A stretch of 50,722 nt of DNA from Chthonomonas sp. UBA2362 (GTDB taxonomy: Bacteria; Armatimonadota; Fimbriimonadia; Fimbriimonadales; Fimbriimonadaceae), in NCBI GenBank assembly GCA_002344135.1, contig DDTO01000002.1, positions 1 to 50,722 on the forward strand, read 5' to 3'. Made by a program: the position numbers and the translations under genes. The notes under the pieces are model-generated. The model was given only the letters and a program-made list of their open reading frames with translations, had not been told where the DNA came from and ran no database searches. Below, piece by piece: positions 9,279 through 18,200 of the stretch; the stretch's first letter is position 1, and each line of letters opens with the position of its first letter.

Positions 9279-10154
9279 ATGGATTGGATCCTCGATAGCA
9301 AAGAGCTCAGACTCCTCGAGGGTCGGCGTCTGAACCCCCGAAAGTCCTTTGCCGGACGGGTTCGTGGCGAGCGGCTCACCCGGCGGAAGGGAGTCAGCAT
9401 CGAGTTTGCCGACTATAGAGATTACACCAACGGTGACGACCTGCGGCACCTCGATTGGAACGTCCTTGCCCGACTCGACCTGCCGATCATGAAGACGTAC
9501 CGCGACGAAGAGGACCTGGCCGTATACCTTCTCGTCGACGAGACCGAATCCATGACCTTCGGGCAGCCACCGAAGATCGAGTTCGCCCGCCGAATCGCCG
9601 CCGCGTTCGGATACGTCGGGCTCGCCGGAGGGGATGCCGTCCGCTGGCAGCGACTCGGCGTGCGTGAGCCGGCTCGTCCTTTCAGGCGAAGCGTCGCTTC
9701 GTACTTTCGCCTTGTCGTCGACGCGACCGCCGACACCCCTTCTGACCGGCGAGGAGGTGTCGCGGACGCGCTGCGCGCGTTCGCACGGCAAAACGTCCGA
9801 GCCGGTCTCGTCCTCATCGTGAGCGACGGCCTCGACCCGGAGATCGCCAACGCCGTGCGGATCCTCTTCCCGAGGGGCCACGAGGTCCTCTTCGTCCAGG
9901 TGCTCGGCCCGGAAGAGATCGACCCCGATCTCGAAGGCGATCTTCGCCTCCTCGACAGCGAAGGGGGCTCGCCGGTCGAGATCACCGCGAATGGCCTAAC
10001 TCTTCGCGAATATCGCCGTCGTCTCGAAGACCATAACTCGGCGCTCGCCGAGGCGGTTAGACGAGCCGGCGGTCGGTATGCCCTCGCGCGTACGGATGTA
10101 ACACTCGAAGCCCTGCTCTCAGGCTCCGTTCGGCGGGAGGGGTGGATGGCATGA
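9279..10154 (+). CDS. DUF58 domain protein of the MoxR operon
   Basis: A 291-residue DUF58 protein with the family signature near residues 33-62: GERLTRRKGVSIEFADYR and then GDDLRHLDWNVLARLD. A VWA-like fold follows with LLVDETESM, in which the usual DxSxS metal site is altered to DETES. Members act with MoxR ATPases; the molecular role is not established. I chose ATG 9279 because it lies after the moxR stop and has AAGG five bases upstream. An in-frame ATG at 9222 inside moxR would add 19 residues. The stop overlaps the next gene as ATGA. Confidence 0.93.
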   Translation: MDWILDSKELRLLEGRRLNPRKSFAGRVRGERLTRRKGVSIEFADYRDYTNGDDLRHLDWNVLARLDLPIMKTYRDEEDLAVYLLVDETESMTFGQPPKIEFARRIAAAFGYVGLAGGDAVRWQRLGVREPARPFRRSVASYFRLVVDATADTPSDRRGGVADALRAFARQNVRAGLVLIVSDGLDPEIANAVRILFPRGHEVLFVQVLGPEEIDPDLEGDLRLLDSEGGSPVEITANGLTLREYRRRLEDHNSALAEAVRRAGGRYALARTDVTLEALLSGSVRREGWMA

Positions 10155-11974
10155 GCCTCCAAAACCCCGCCGCGTTCCTCTGGCTGATCCCTCTGGCGGG
10201 CGTCATCGTGCTCCTGTACCTGCTGCGAATGCGTCGTCGCGATGTGGTCGTTCCGGCCAGCTTCCTGTGGCCCCAGAGGGTCGAGGAAGTCCGGGCCAAC
10301 GCGCTGTTCCAGCGTTTGCGATGGAACTGGCTGATGGTCCTCCAGATCCTCGCCGTCGCACTGCTGGTCTTCACTCTCGCGCGGCCTCAGACCAAGCAGA
10401 GCGGACTCGCCGGAGAGGTGACGGTGCTTGTCATCGATACCAGCGCGAGCATGGGCGCCACCGACGTGGTTCCGAGCCGATTCGAAGTGGCCCGCCGCCA
10501 GGTTCTGGAGACGATTCAGGCGGCGGGAGCCGGAGACCGGCTGGCCCTCATCGAAGCCGGACCTCTGCCGCGTGTGGTGTTCCCGCTGACCAGCGACCCC
10601 GCTCGCCAGCGTCGTTCGCTCGAGACCGTTCAGCCGAGCGACGCCGAGAGCGACGTGGGCGAGGCCATGCGCCTGGCCTCTGCACTCGTCGGGGGCATCG
10701 ACGGTGCGCGGATCGTGCTCTTGAGCGACGGGTGTTTTGCTCCGATCGACGACTTCAGCCCCGGCAAGGCTGCTGTCACCTACCAGCAGATCGGCCGCTC
10801 GAGCGACAACCTCGCCGTCGAAGCCCTGGGAGCAAGCGACACACCCGCCGGTCGGCAAGCCTACTGCGGTATCCGCAACTACGGGTTGGACGCCCGCTCG
10901 GCGGCGCTGACCCTCTTGGCGGACGGCAAGCCGATCGATTCCGTCCGGTTCGAAGTGGCCGGCGGCAAGACCTGGGGCCGAACTTGCGCGGTGCCCGCCG
11001 GAACCAGCGTGATCGAGGCTCGACTCGACGCCAAGGACCAACTCGCCGCCGACAACGTGGGCTACGCCCTCGCCGAAGCCGGCGGTTCGTTGAGAATCCT
11101 CCTGGTGGGGCCTGGCGACTTCTTCCTGGAGCGGGCCCTTGCTCTCGACCCCCGGGTGACTTTGGACAAGGCCCCAGCCTTGCCGGCGGGCGAAATGGGA
11201 TCGGGGTCGAGTGCCTACGACATCGTCGTCTTCGACGGCGTGCCCGAACAGCCAGTTCGCGCAAGAGCCGTACTCACGTTCGGCCGCGCCGGAACTACTT
11301 CTCCGGTCCGCAAGACGGGCTCCCTTGAGCGCCCCCGATTCGTCGATTCGGTCGGCCACCCCCTGATGGAGGGGGTCGACCTCGACGGGACGTACATCGA
11401 AAGGGCCGAGAAGGTCAGCGTCCAGGGTTCGGCCCGGGTGCTGTCCGAGAGCGACGGCGGTCCTCTTGTCGTCGCCCGAGCCGCACCGAAGCGCCAGGTC
11501 TATGTCGCCTTCTCACCGCTCGACTCGGACTTTCCCTTGAGTGTCTCATTTCCGATCTTCGTGGCCAACGCCTTGACGTACCTCGGTGGCACCGTAAGCC
11601 AAGAGCACCTGGTCATCCGGGCAGGCCAGGTGTTTCAGGCCACACTTCCCTCCGATTCGGCGGTACTGAAGGGCCCCGAGGGCATCGAGGTTCGGCTCGA
11701 CGCACGAGAGGGGGGTCGCTCGGTGGTGCGCGAGGCGACCCGCGTCGGCGAGTACCGACTCGAACTTGCCGGCGCGACGACCCAGCGACTCTACGCCCAC
11801 CTCCGCAGCGAACGGGAGTCGAACATCGAGCCGGCCGACCAGATTCGCCTGGGTGGCGGACAGGCCAAGGCCGTAGAGTCGCCCGCTCGGTTCTCGGACT
11901 TTTGGAGGCCGCTGCTTCTGCTGGGCCTTGTGGTCTTGGCCGTCGAGTGGTGGCTCTTTGCGAGGCGGTCGTGA
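10151..11974 (+). CDS. BatA-like VWA-domain membrane protein
   Basis: A 607-residue inner-membrane protein. It starts with the BatA-type N-terminal domain: a membrane helix (FLWLIPLAGVIVLLYLL) followed by a linker rich in VPASFLWP. A second helix lies near 62-80. The VWA domain carries the metal-ion site DTSAS near 96-100. Later residues resemble the BatA-associated domain and an amidotransferase-like fold (LLVGPGDFFLERAL). The C-terminus has a last helix, PLLLLGLVVLAVEWWLFARR. ATG 10151 was chosen over GTG 10142 because it forms an ATGA overlap with the DUF58 stop and has GGGAGG upstream. Its own end overlaps the following gene. Confidence 0.92.
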   Translation: MSLQNPAAFLWLIPLAGVIVLLYLLRMRRRDVVVPASFLWPQRVEEVRANALFQRLRWNWLMVLQILAVALLVFTLARPQTKQSGLAGEVTVLVIDTSASMGATDVVPSRFEVARRQVLETIQAAGAGDRLALIEAGPLPRVVFPLTSDPARQRRSLETVQPSDAESDVGEAMRLASALVGGIDGARIVLLSDGCFAPIDDFSPGKAAVTYQQIGRSSDNLAVEALGASDTPAGRQAYCGIRNYGLDARSAALTLLADGKPIDSVRFEVAGGKTWGRTCAVPAGTSVIEARLDAKDQLAADNVGYALAEAGGSLRILLVGPGDFFLERALALDPRVTLDKAPALPAGEMGSGSSAYDIVVFDGVPEQPVRARAVLTFGRAGTTSPVRKTGSLERPRFVDSVGHPLMEGVDLDGTYIERAEKVSVQGSARVLSESDGGPLVVARAAPKRQVYVAFSPLDSDFPLSVSFPIFVANALTYLGGTVSQEHLVIRAGQVFQATLPSDSAVLKGPEGIEVRLDAREGGRSVVREATRVGEYRLELAGATTQRLYAHLRSERESNIEPADQIRLGGGQAKAVESPARFSDFWRPLLLLGLVVLAVEWWLFARRS

Positions 11975-14784
11975 TCCGGTTCACCGATCCCCTCTATCTG
12001 CTGTTGCTGGCGCCCGTCCTCTTTGGACTCTGGTGGTCGTATCGCCATGTCCACGGAATGGCGCGAGGCCGAAAGCGCTTCGCGTTTTTCGTGCGTGGCG
12101 TGCTGGCGGTGTTGCTGATCGGTGCGCTCGCCGGGCCGGAAGCCCTGCGCCCGAACGTCGGCGTGTGCACGATCTTCCTCGTCGATCGCTCGGACAGCGT
12201 CGGTGACGAGGACCGGCAGCGGGCGAACGAGTTCGTGGACCAAGCTTTGCGCCAGATCGCCCCCGAAGATCGCGGCGGGGTCGTGGTCTTCGGAAAGGAC
12301 GCTGCCATCGATGCGGCCCCGGGAGGCCGGCGGGAACTCGGACCGCTCCTTTCGAAGATCGATCCGAGCGCCTCGGACCTCGCCGGAGCGATTCGCCTGG
12401 CCAGCGCCGCCTTCCCCGAGGGAAAGGCCCGTCGGATCGTTGTCCTCAGCGACGGCAACGAGACTGCCGGCGACGCCGAAGAAGCCGCGGAAGTCGCCCG
12501 CGTCGACCGAGTTCCGATCGACGTCGTGCCCCTCGGCGTTCAAGAAGCGACGCTCGAAGTAGCGGTGCTGGACCTCGAGGCCCCGACCGAAATCCGTGCT
12601 GGAGAACCGTTCGATATCCGAGTGATCGTCGATGCGAGCCGTCCTGCTACCGGAGTGCTGTCTCTCGATCGCAATGGCCGCGTGACCCAGGAAATCCGGG
12701 TCCGATTGGATGCCGGCAAGAACGCGCTGGTGGTCCCCCAGAAGCTCGAGGACGCTGGATTCCACCGATTCCGCGCGACCCTGAAGGTCGACGGCGACCG
12801 AGACATCCGCAACAACGTCGGAATGGGGTTCATCGCCGTCCACGGAAAGCCCCGAGTGCTGCTGGCTCAAGGCAAGCTCGATGATCGAGTGCTGGCCGAC
12901 GCGATCGCCGAGAAGGGGATCGACGTCGAACTCGTCGGCCCCGGTGGGCTACCGGCCCGGCCGGAGGACTTCCAGAACTTCGACGCGGTGATCTTCAACG
13001 ACCTCAACGCCTCGACGATCACCGAAAGCCAGATGCGGCGCGTGCAGGTGGCGATCCGCGAATCGGGCATCGGCTTTGCGATGGTCGGCGGCGAGGATAG
13101 CTTCCTTCCCGGCGGCTGGTACGGGACGCCCATCGCCGAGGCCTTGCCGGTGGACCTCAACATCCGTCAGCGCAAATCCTTCCCCAGCACGTCGATCCTG
13201 ATCATGGTGGACGCGAGCGGGAGCATGGCGATGGAAGAGGACGGCATGACCAAGATTCGGCTTGCCGCGAAGGCCGCCGAGGAGACCGTCAAGCTTATGT
13301 CTCCGCTCGACCGGGTGGGTGTCGGCGGCAGCACCGACGGCATCGAGATGGTGGCCCCGATGCAGCGCCTGACCGACAAGGCCTCGGTCATCAGCCAGAT
13401 TCGCAGGCTCAGCACCGGCGGCGGCGGCATCTACTGCCGCCCGACCGTTCAACGCGCCGAGGCGATCCTCAACGCAGAGCCGAGTAAGGTGCGGCACTTC
13501 ATTCTCCTCGCCGACGGCGCGGACTGCGATCAGCAAGATGGCTGCAATCCGGTCATCGCCCGGATGCGGCTGTCGAAGATCACGACTAGCGTGGTCGCCA
13601 TCGGCGACGGACCCGACGTCCCCTTCCTGAAACAGCTGGCGAGAATCGGCGGCGGCAGGTTCTACTTGGCCAAGCGTGCCGGGCAACTCCCGGCGATCTT
13701 CACCCAGGACGCCGCCGTCATGAGCCGTTCCGCGATCGAAGAGGGCGCGTTCCTGCCGAAGGTACAGGCCGGGGAAGAGATACTGCGCGGAATCGACCTC
13801 GGCTCGATCCCCGCGCTTTACGCCTACTGCCTCACCGACCATCGGCCGCTGGCCCGGACCGGGATGCGGACCGCAAAGGACGATCCCCTCCTCGCCACCT
13901 GGCAGTACGGCCTCGGCACGACCCTAGCATTCACGAGCGACGCACAACCCCGCTGGGCCGCCCAATGGGTGGGCTGGGAGGGCTTCTCGCAGTTTTGGGC
14001 ACAGGCGACCCGGGCGATCAGCCGACGCGCGACGAAGAACGACTACCAAACCTCGGTCCGCTACGTGGGCGGCAAGGGCCGGGTCGAGGTCAAGGCGTTC
14101 GACAAGTTCGGCAACGCTCTGCCCACGATCGACGCAGAAGTGCGAGTGGCCACACCTTCTGGCTCGGCCAAGGAGATTGCGCTCACCCAGCAGGCCCCCG
14201 GCGTTTTCAGTGGCGAGTTCGAGGCCGGAGAACTCGGGTCCTACATCGTCACGGTCGCCGAGAACGATGCCGGCGGCGGAAAGCGGGTCGATGCCACCGG
14301 ATTCTCGATACCGTACCCAGCCGAATACCGAACTTATCGCACGAACACCGCGCTGCTCGAGCGCCTCGCCGAAGTTACCGAAGGTCGTACCCTCGAAAGA
14401 CCCGAGGACTCGTTCCGCCCCGTTCCCGACGCCGGTCAGAGCATCTCCGAGCTGTGGCCGCTGTTCGTGTTCCTCGCCGCGCTGCTGCTGCCCTTCGACG
14501 TCGGCGTCCGACGCATCGCACTCCCCATCGGCGAGATGCTGGCCCGCGCATGGGGCTGGCTCCGCAGTCGCCGGACTCGCCCGCTCCAGCATACGACGGG
14601 CACGACCGTGGAGCGGCTGCAGCGGGCAAAGGAGCGGGTGACCCGGCGCCCGGGTGCTGCCCCCGACCCCATCGCGATCGATCGAGCCGCAGAACAGCCT
14701 GCGCCTCGGCGGGAACCGGTCGCACCCTCCGGCGACAGTGCCGCCAAGCGCCTGCTGGAGGCCAAGAGGAAGCGGGAGCAGTAG
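11971..14784 (+). CDS. Large membrane protein with two VWA domains and an amidotransferase-like domain
   Basis: About 937 residues, last gene of the MoxR unit. Two N-terminal membrane helices (LYLLLLAPVLFGLWWSY and VRGVLAVLLIGALAG) precede a first VWA with the metal site DRSDS near 70. A class I glutamine amidotransferase-like domain follows (DAVIFNDLNA, FAMVGGEDSFLPGGWYG). Into it is inserted a second, canonical VWA with DASGS. A C-terminal helix (LWPLFVFLAALLLPFDVGV) leads to a basic cytoplasmic tail rich in Arg. No catalytic Cys triad is evident in the amidotransferase-like part, so it is probably non-enzymatic. GTG 11971 is chosen because it gives a GTGA overlap with the previous stop; an in-frame ATG at 11902 lies deep in that gene. 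Confidence 0.9.
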   Translation: MIRFTDPLYLLLLAPVLFGLWWSYRHVHGMARGRKRFAFFVRGVLAVLLIGALAGPEALRPNVGVCTIFLVDRSDSVGDEDRQRANEFVDQALRQIAPEDRGGVVVFGKDAAIDAAPGGRRELGPLLSKIDPSASDLAGAIRLASAAFPEGKARRIVVLSDGNETAGDAEEAAEVARVDRVPIDVVPLGVQEATLEVAVLDLEAPTEIRAGEPFDIRVIVDASRPATGVLSLDRNGRVTQEIRVRLDAGKNALVVPQKLEDAGFHRFRATLKVDGDRDIRNNVGMGFIAVHGKPRVLLAQGKLDDRVLADAIAEKGIDVELVGPGGLPARPEDFQNFDAVIFNDLNASTITESQMRRVQVAIRESGIGFAMVGGEDSFLPGGWYGTPIAEALPVDLNIRQRKSFPSTSILIMVDASGSMAMEEDGMTKIRLAAKAAEETVKLMSPLDRVGVGGSTDGIEMVAPMQRLTDKASVISQIRRLSTGGGGIYCRPTVQRAEAILNAEPSKVRHFILLADGADCDQQDGCNPVIARMRLSKITTSVVAIGDGPDVPFLKQLARIGGGRFYLAKRAGQLPAIFTQDAAVMSRSAIEEGAFLPKVQAGEEILRGIDLGSIPALYAYCLTDHRPLARTGMRTAKDDPLLATWQYGLGTTLAFTSDAQPRWAAQWVGWEGFSQFWAQATRAISRRATKNDYQTSVRYVGGKGRVEVKAFDKFGNALPTIDAEVRVATPSGSAKEIALTQQAPGVFSGEFEAGELGSYIVTVAENDAGGGKRVDATGFSIPYPAEYRTYRTNTALLERLAEVTEGRTLERPEDSFRPVPDAGQSISELWPLFVFLAALLLPFDVGVRRIALPIGEMLARAWGWLRSRRTRPLQHTTGTTVERLQRAKERVTRRPGAAPDPIAIDRAAEQPAPRREPVAPSGDSAAKRLLEAKRKREQ

Positions 14785-14791
14785 CTGCGAC

Positions 14792-16486
14792 CTATCGCCC
14801 CATGACCTCTTCTTCCACGAGATCACCGGCACGGAATCGGTCGAGAACCGCCTTGCCGATAGGCTTGATCTTCACGCTGTTATCGAAGACATCCTGCACC
14901 TCGACCGTGCCTGCGACCGTCAGCGACTTGGGGTCACTCCCGGCCTGTCGAAACACCTGCAGGCGCTGACCTTCATGCAAGCCGGTACTCTTTGGCACGT
15001 CGATCGTGCCAGACCCGCTCGAACTGTTACCACTCCAATCCTTGATAACCCCTCGCCAGCGAAGTGGAACACTTTCGTCGGTTACTTCCCAAAATGCTTG
15101 AGCGACTGCCTGATAGACCGCACGGTAAAGCACACCGTCTCTATTGCTAAGACTCTGTTGGGCGCTGACGGCGGTCCGCGAGAACGAGGGCTTGGGGCTC
15201 ACCTCGACAGTCTTTAGGACATTGACGGCACCAAAAGTATCCTCGATAACGAGATTGACGACGACCTTCGCCGTTTGGCGAAACCTTCGCCGCGGCTCGT
15301 CAGAATCGTTAGACTCGTTCTTATACTCCGCATAGGCCAGCTCCAATTGTGCGGCAATCTGGAACTGCGAAAGGTAGTCGACGGCGCGTTTCTGGTTATG
15401 CTCGATGATGCCCCTGATGGCAAAGGGGGCGGTCGGCGGAGTCGGCACGTCGAGGCCGCGAAGAGCCGTGAAGGGATCGCGGAAAGCGAAACGCTCGAAT
15501 TGCGGACGAATCGTCTCCCCCGGCGCGAAGAAAGCCGATAAGCCAATCTGATTGACTTGAACTCCCTCCGACTGAAATCCTGTCGCTAGTCGTGGTGGTA
15601 AGTAGATCGTAGGGATTCGGACGACACCCATCGAGAGCATCTCGACGATTTCGGGCCAATCGGATTGATCGATCGGCTCCGGACCGATTACTTTGAAGGG
15701 GCCCGTCAGTGGATCGCCTAGAACCAAAAGCCATTGGAGCGCGCCTACTTCTATGGGGCGGTATCCATCTCGCTCAAACGGGCTTTGGAGGGTCAACGGG
15801 ACTTCCTTCGATTGCCTTACGAAGTAATCCCAGACGCTGTCGCGGTCCGTTCGATCCGGCAGCGGCGCCAGCGGCGAGTAGCCTCCTACGAGCACGCCTC
15901 CGCGTCCCACTAAAATGCGGAACGTGTCATCGGTGCGATCGAGAACTTTGCCTTCGTCTTGCGTACAAGACCAAGCCGTTCCCTTGGAGATCGTGCTTGT
16001 GCCGAATCCGTTGACCCGAAGTTCAGGCATCGAACGTAAGTCCGAGTTAAGCTGGTGATGATGGCGCCGGGTCATGAGTTTGCCTTGCCGAACGCTTACT
16101 TCGAGGTACCACTTATCCTTATCCCTTCTGCGCCGGTACCAGTCTCGAGCCGGAGGGTCGAGATGTGTGATGTAAGCCATGCCACGATCCTTGTTGACGG
16201 ACGCCCCATCCAGGGTTCGACTGCTATTGAGTCTTGCGTATCCGACGCTGTCTAATCGCATATCGGAATAGTTGCCCTTGTCTACGGAAAGAAAGTAGCC
16301 TGCGCGAAGCATCAATCCGTCTTTGGGTGTCACCGTTTGAAACTCGGTCTTGGACATGTCCCTGATGTTCAATCCGGTTATCGGAGGGACCAGGATCATG
16401 GTTCGAGCCCGGGCAGGTAGATCCAGGTCCTCGACGGCGGATTGTCGAGCCTGAATGCCCAGCGCCAGCAATAGGACTGTCGTCAT
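14792..16486 (-). CDS. Predicted secreted protein of unknown function (FlgT/CsgG-like C-terminal features)
   Basis: I do not recognise this 564-residue protein. It begins with a short hydrophobic segment (TTVLLLALGIQA) that may be a signal peptide. Residues of about 430-480 read like CsgG/FlgT-type folds (VVVNLVIEDTFGAVNVLKTVEV, then a helix YRAVYQAVAQAFWEV). The last 60 residues (GQRLQVFRQAG ... GTVEVQDVF ... FRAGDLVEEE) resemble the small C-terminal beta domain of FlgT. This similarity is by eye and weak. The gene starts three bases after the cyclase stop on the same strand, so the two are probably co-transcribed. Its DNA looks less GC-rich than its neighbours (a sampled 60-base line at 15541 has 30 G+C), and codon choice is less biased to G/C third positions. 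Confidence 0.7.
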   Translation of the reverse strand: MTTVLLLALGIQARQSAVEDLDLPARARTMILVPPITGLNIRDMSKTEFQTVTPKDGLMLRAGYFLSVDKGNYSDMRLDSVGYARLNSSRTLDGASVNKDRGMAYITHLDPPARDWYRRRRDKDKWYLEVSVRQGKLMTRRHHHQLNSDLRSMPELRVNGFGTSTISKGTAWSCTQDEGKVLDRTDDTFRILVGRGGVLVGGYSPLAPLPDRTDRDSVWDYFVRQSKEVPLTLQSPFERDGYRPIEVGALQWLLVLGDPLTGPFKVIGPEPIDQSDWPEIVEMLSMGVVRIPTIYLPPRLATGFQSEGVQVNQIGLSAFFAPGETIRPQFERFAFRDPFTALRGLDVPTPPTAPFAIRGIIEHNQKRAVDYLSQFQIAAQLELAYAEYKNESNDSDEPRRRFRQTAKVVVNLVIEDTFGAVNVLKTVEVSPKPSFSRTAVSAQQSLSNRDGVLYRAVYQAVAQAFWEVTDESVPLRWRGVIKDWSGNSSSGSGTIDVPKSTGLHEGQRLQVFRQAGSDPKSLTVAGTVEVQDVFDNSVKIKPIGKAVLDRFRAGDLVEEEVMGR

Positions 16487-16489
16487 CGT

Positions 16490-18157
16490 TTACCTTGCGG
16501 CGAAGACTACCACCGATCCGAAGCCCTTGAGTTCGATATCGCCCAGCGAGACAGCGCAGTCCGAGCCGGCGACAGCGCCTGCGGTCGGGCCGAGCAGGCA
16601 GCCATAACCAAGTTCGCCGCACTTGCTCTGGATCCTGGCGGCCATGTGCACGGTCTCGCCACTGCTCATCCATTGTGGGAGGCCGCGAACGGTGACCGGC
16701 GAGCCGGTGACGTGCCCTTGCTCGATGCCGAAGGTAAGCATCGGCACAAAGTCCTTCGGCAGCCCGGGAATCGGCGCCCGGGCGACCGCCTCTCGCAGAA
16801 CCGGCACCGCTTCGAGGCATCGCCGAACCTGATCCGCCGCTCCTCCTCCGCGCCAATGGACCAGTACGCCATCGCCCAACGGCCTCTCGATTTCCGCGCC
16901 CAGGCCCTCCACCGCATCGGTGAGGCGCTGAACGATCGTCCCCATGACCCGGTCGGCGGCGACCGGTCCCAGCTCACGCACCAGCGGCGTCGAGCCGACC
17001 AGGTCCACGAACATCACCGTCGCCTCCTCGTCGATCGGCTCGGACCGACCGTAGACCCTTCGGCGGAGGCCGAAGCCTTCCAGCGCGACACAGGCGACGA
17101 CCGCGATCCCGATCGCGAGCAGGGCCATGACCGGGCTCGTTAACCCTAGGGTCGAGCCGAGCCAGCCCGGTATGAACCAGGCAACCAAGCCGGCTCCGAC
17201 CAGCCCGAGCGTCGCGCGAATTGGTCGAAGACCCAACATCGAGACCGCCCCGAACGACGCCAGCAGGGTCGCGACGACAAGCGAGGCCCAACCTGGTGCG
17301 AACGGCGGAGGTGCTGGACTGGAAACTGCCGCCGCAACCCGAGTGACGAACTCCACACCTTCCACGGTCCCGAAAGGGCTTACGTGTCGGTCCGTGCCTC
17401 TCACTCCACCGACGATCACGACCTTTCCCTGTGCCTTCTCAGGAGTTGCGAGCAGGTCATCGACGGCCAAAAACTCTGGCGCACTCGACTCCGGAATGAG
17501 CAGTCGCCCCTTCTTGTCGCTCGGCACTACATGTGTCCCCAGGGTAAGGCGCCCTTCGAACCAATCCACGTCGTCGTACGGATCGAGCGCCAATGCCACC
17601 GCAGCCGCGAGCACACCGATGTGGAAGAAGGGCTCCACTTCGTCACCACCGACGAGGTCGGCGATTCCCAGTTCGGTATGCCCGCTCGTCGAACCGTAGT
17701 AGACGGGCGAGTCGTTCGGGAGAAACGGGGGCTTGGCAAAACGCGACCCTTCCGTGCCCTTGAACTCTTGGATCGCTGGCACGATGACGGGAATCGAGGA
17801 CTGACGAATGGCCCTCTCCAGGCGGCTGTTCGGTCCCGGTGGACCCGGTTCCTTGAACTCGAGGTCGAAGACCACCCCCTTCGCTCCGGCTCTATCGACC
17901 TTCTCGACCAACTCGGCGTAAATTGCTCGGGCTTCCTCGTTCCCAGGCGGCAGGCCAAGGCGGGTGAAGACCTCTGGGCCGACCTCCGCGATCAAGAACG
18001 GTGAAGCATCGGCGCTGCCGAGGTGCGCTCGGAGCGCACCTTGATCGAGCTGGCCCAACCAGGGCCACGACATCCGCAGTGCGAAGGCGGCGGCGCCGGC
18101 AGCCAACGACACCGCGATCACTCGCGCGATGGTTCGAAGCGGTGTCGAGCGTGCCAT
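16490..18157 (-). CDS. CHASE2-sensor class III adenylate/guanylate cyclase-like membrane protein
   Basis: About 555 residues. One N-terminal membrane helix precedes an extracytoplasmic CHASE2 sensor domain (GAKGVVFDLEF; VVIVGGVRGTDRHVSPFG). Three membrane helices follow near 265-350, then a cytoplasmic class III nucleotide cyclase domain. The metal-binding aspartates are present: FVDLVGST near 381-388 and LGDGVLVHW near 427. Other catalytic positions differ from the family: the base-selecting Lys before GDG is Arg, the usual Asp/Thr position reads Met, and the transition-state Asn of VNxAAR is His (TVHMAARI). Activity is therefore doubtful. ATG 18157 begins the signal-anchor region; the frame stays open upstream into gap. 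CATAAT lies ten bases before it. Confidence 0.85.
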   Translation of the reverse strand: MARSTPLRTIARVIAVSLAAGAAAFALRMSWPWLGQLDQGALRAHLGSADASPFLIAEVGPEVFTRLGLPPGNEEARAIYAELVEKVDRAGAKGVVFDLEFKEPGPPGPNSRLERAIRQSSIPVIVPAIQEFKGTEGSRFAKPPFLPNDSPVYYGSTSGHTELGIADLVGGDEVEPFFHIGVLAAAVALALDPYDDVDWFEGRLTLGTHVVPSDKKGRLLIPESSAPEFLAVDDLLATPEKAQGKVVIVGGVRGTDRHVSPFGTVEGVEFVTRVAAAVSSPAPPPFAPGWASLVVATLLASFGAVSMLGLRPIRATLGLVGAGLVAWFIPGWLGSTLGLTSPVMALLAIGIAVVACVALEGFGLRRRVYGRSEPIDEEATVMFVDLVGSTPLVRELGPVAADRVMGTIVQRLTDAVEGLGAEIERPLGDGVLVHWRGGGAADQVRRCLEAVPVLREAVARAPIPGLPKDFVPMLTFGIEQGHVTGSPVTVRGLPQWMSSGETVHMAARIQSKCGELGYGCLLGPTAGAVAGSDCAVSLGDIELKGFGSVVVFAAR

Positions 18158-18185
18158 GCCGAGGCCGATTATGGGGCGCGAACGG

Positions 18186-18191
18186 TACACT
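18186..18191 (+). promoter_or_regulatory. Candidate -10 box for gap
   Basis: TACACT lies nine bases before the gap ATG within the 43-base divergent gap. No Shine-Dalgarno sequence separates it from the ATG, so the transcript would have a leader of two or three bases at most. Confidence 0.35.
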
Positions 18192-18200
18192 TCCCGCTCC

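Noticed and set aside
9422..11359. 645-codon minus-strand frame across DUF58 and BatA-like genes
   Set aside because: Antisense to two clearly recognised genes and of low-complexity composition.
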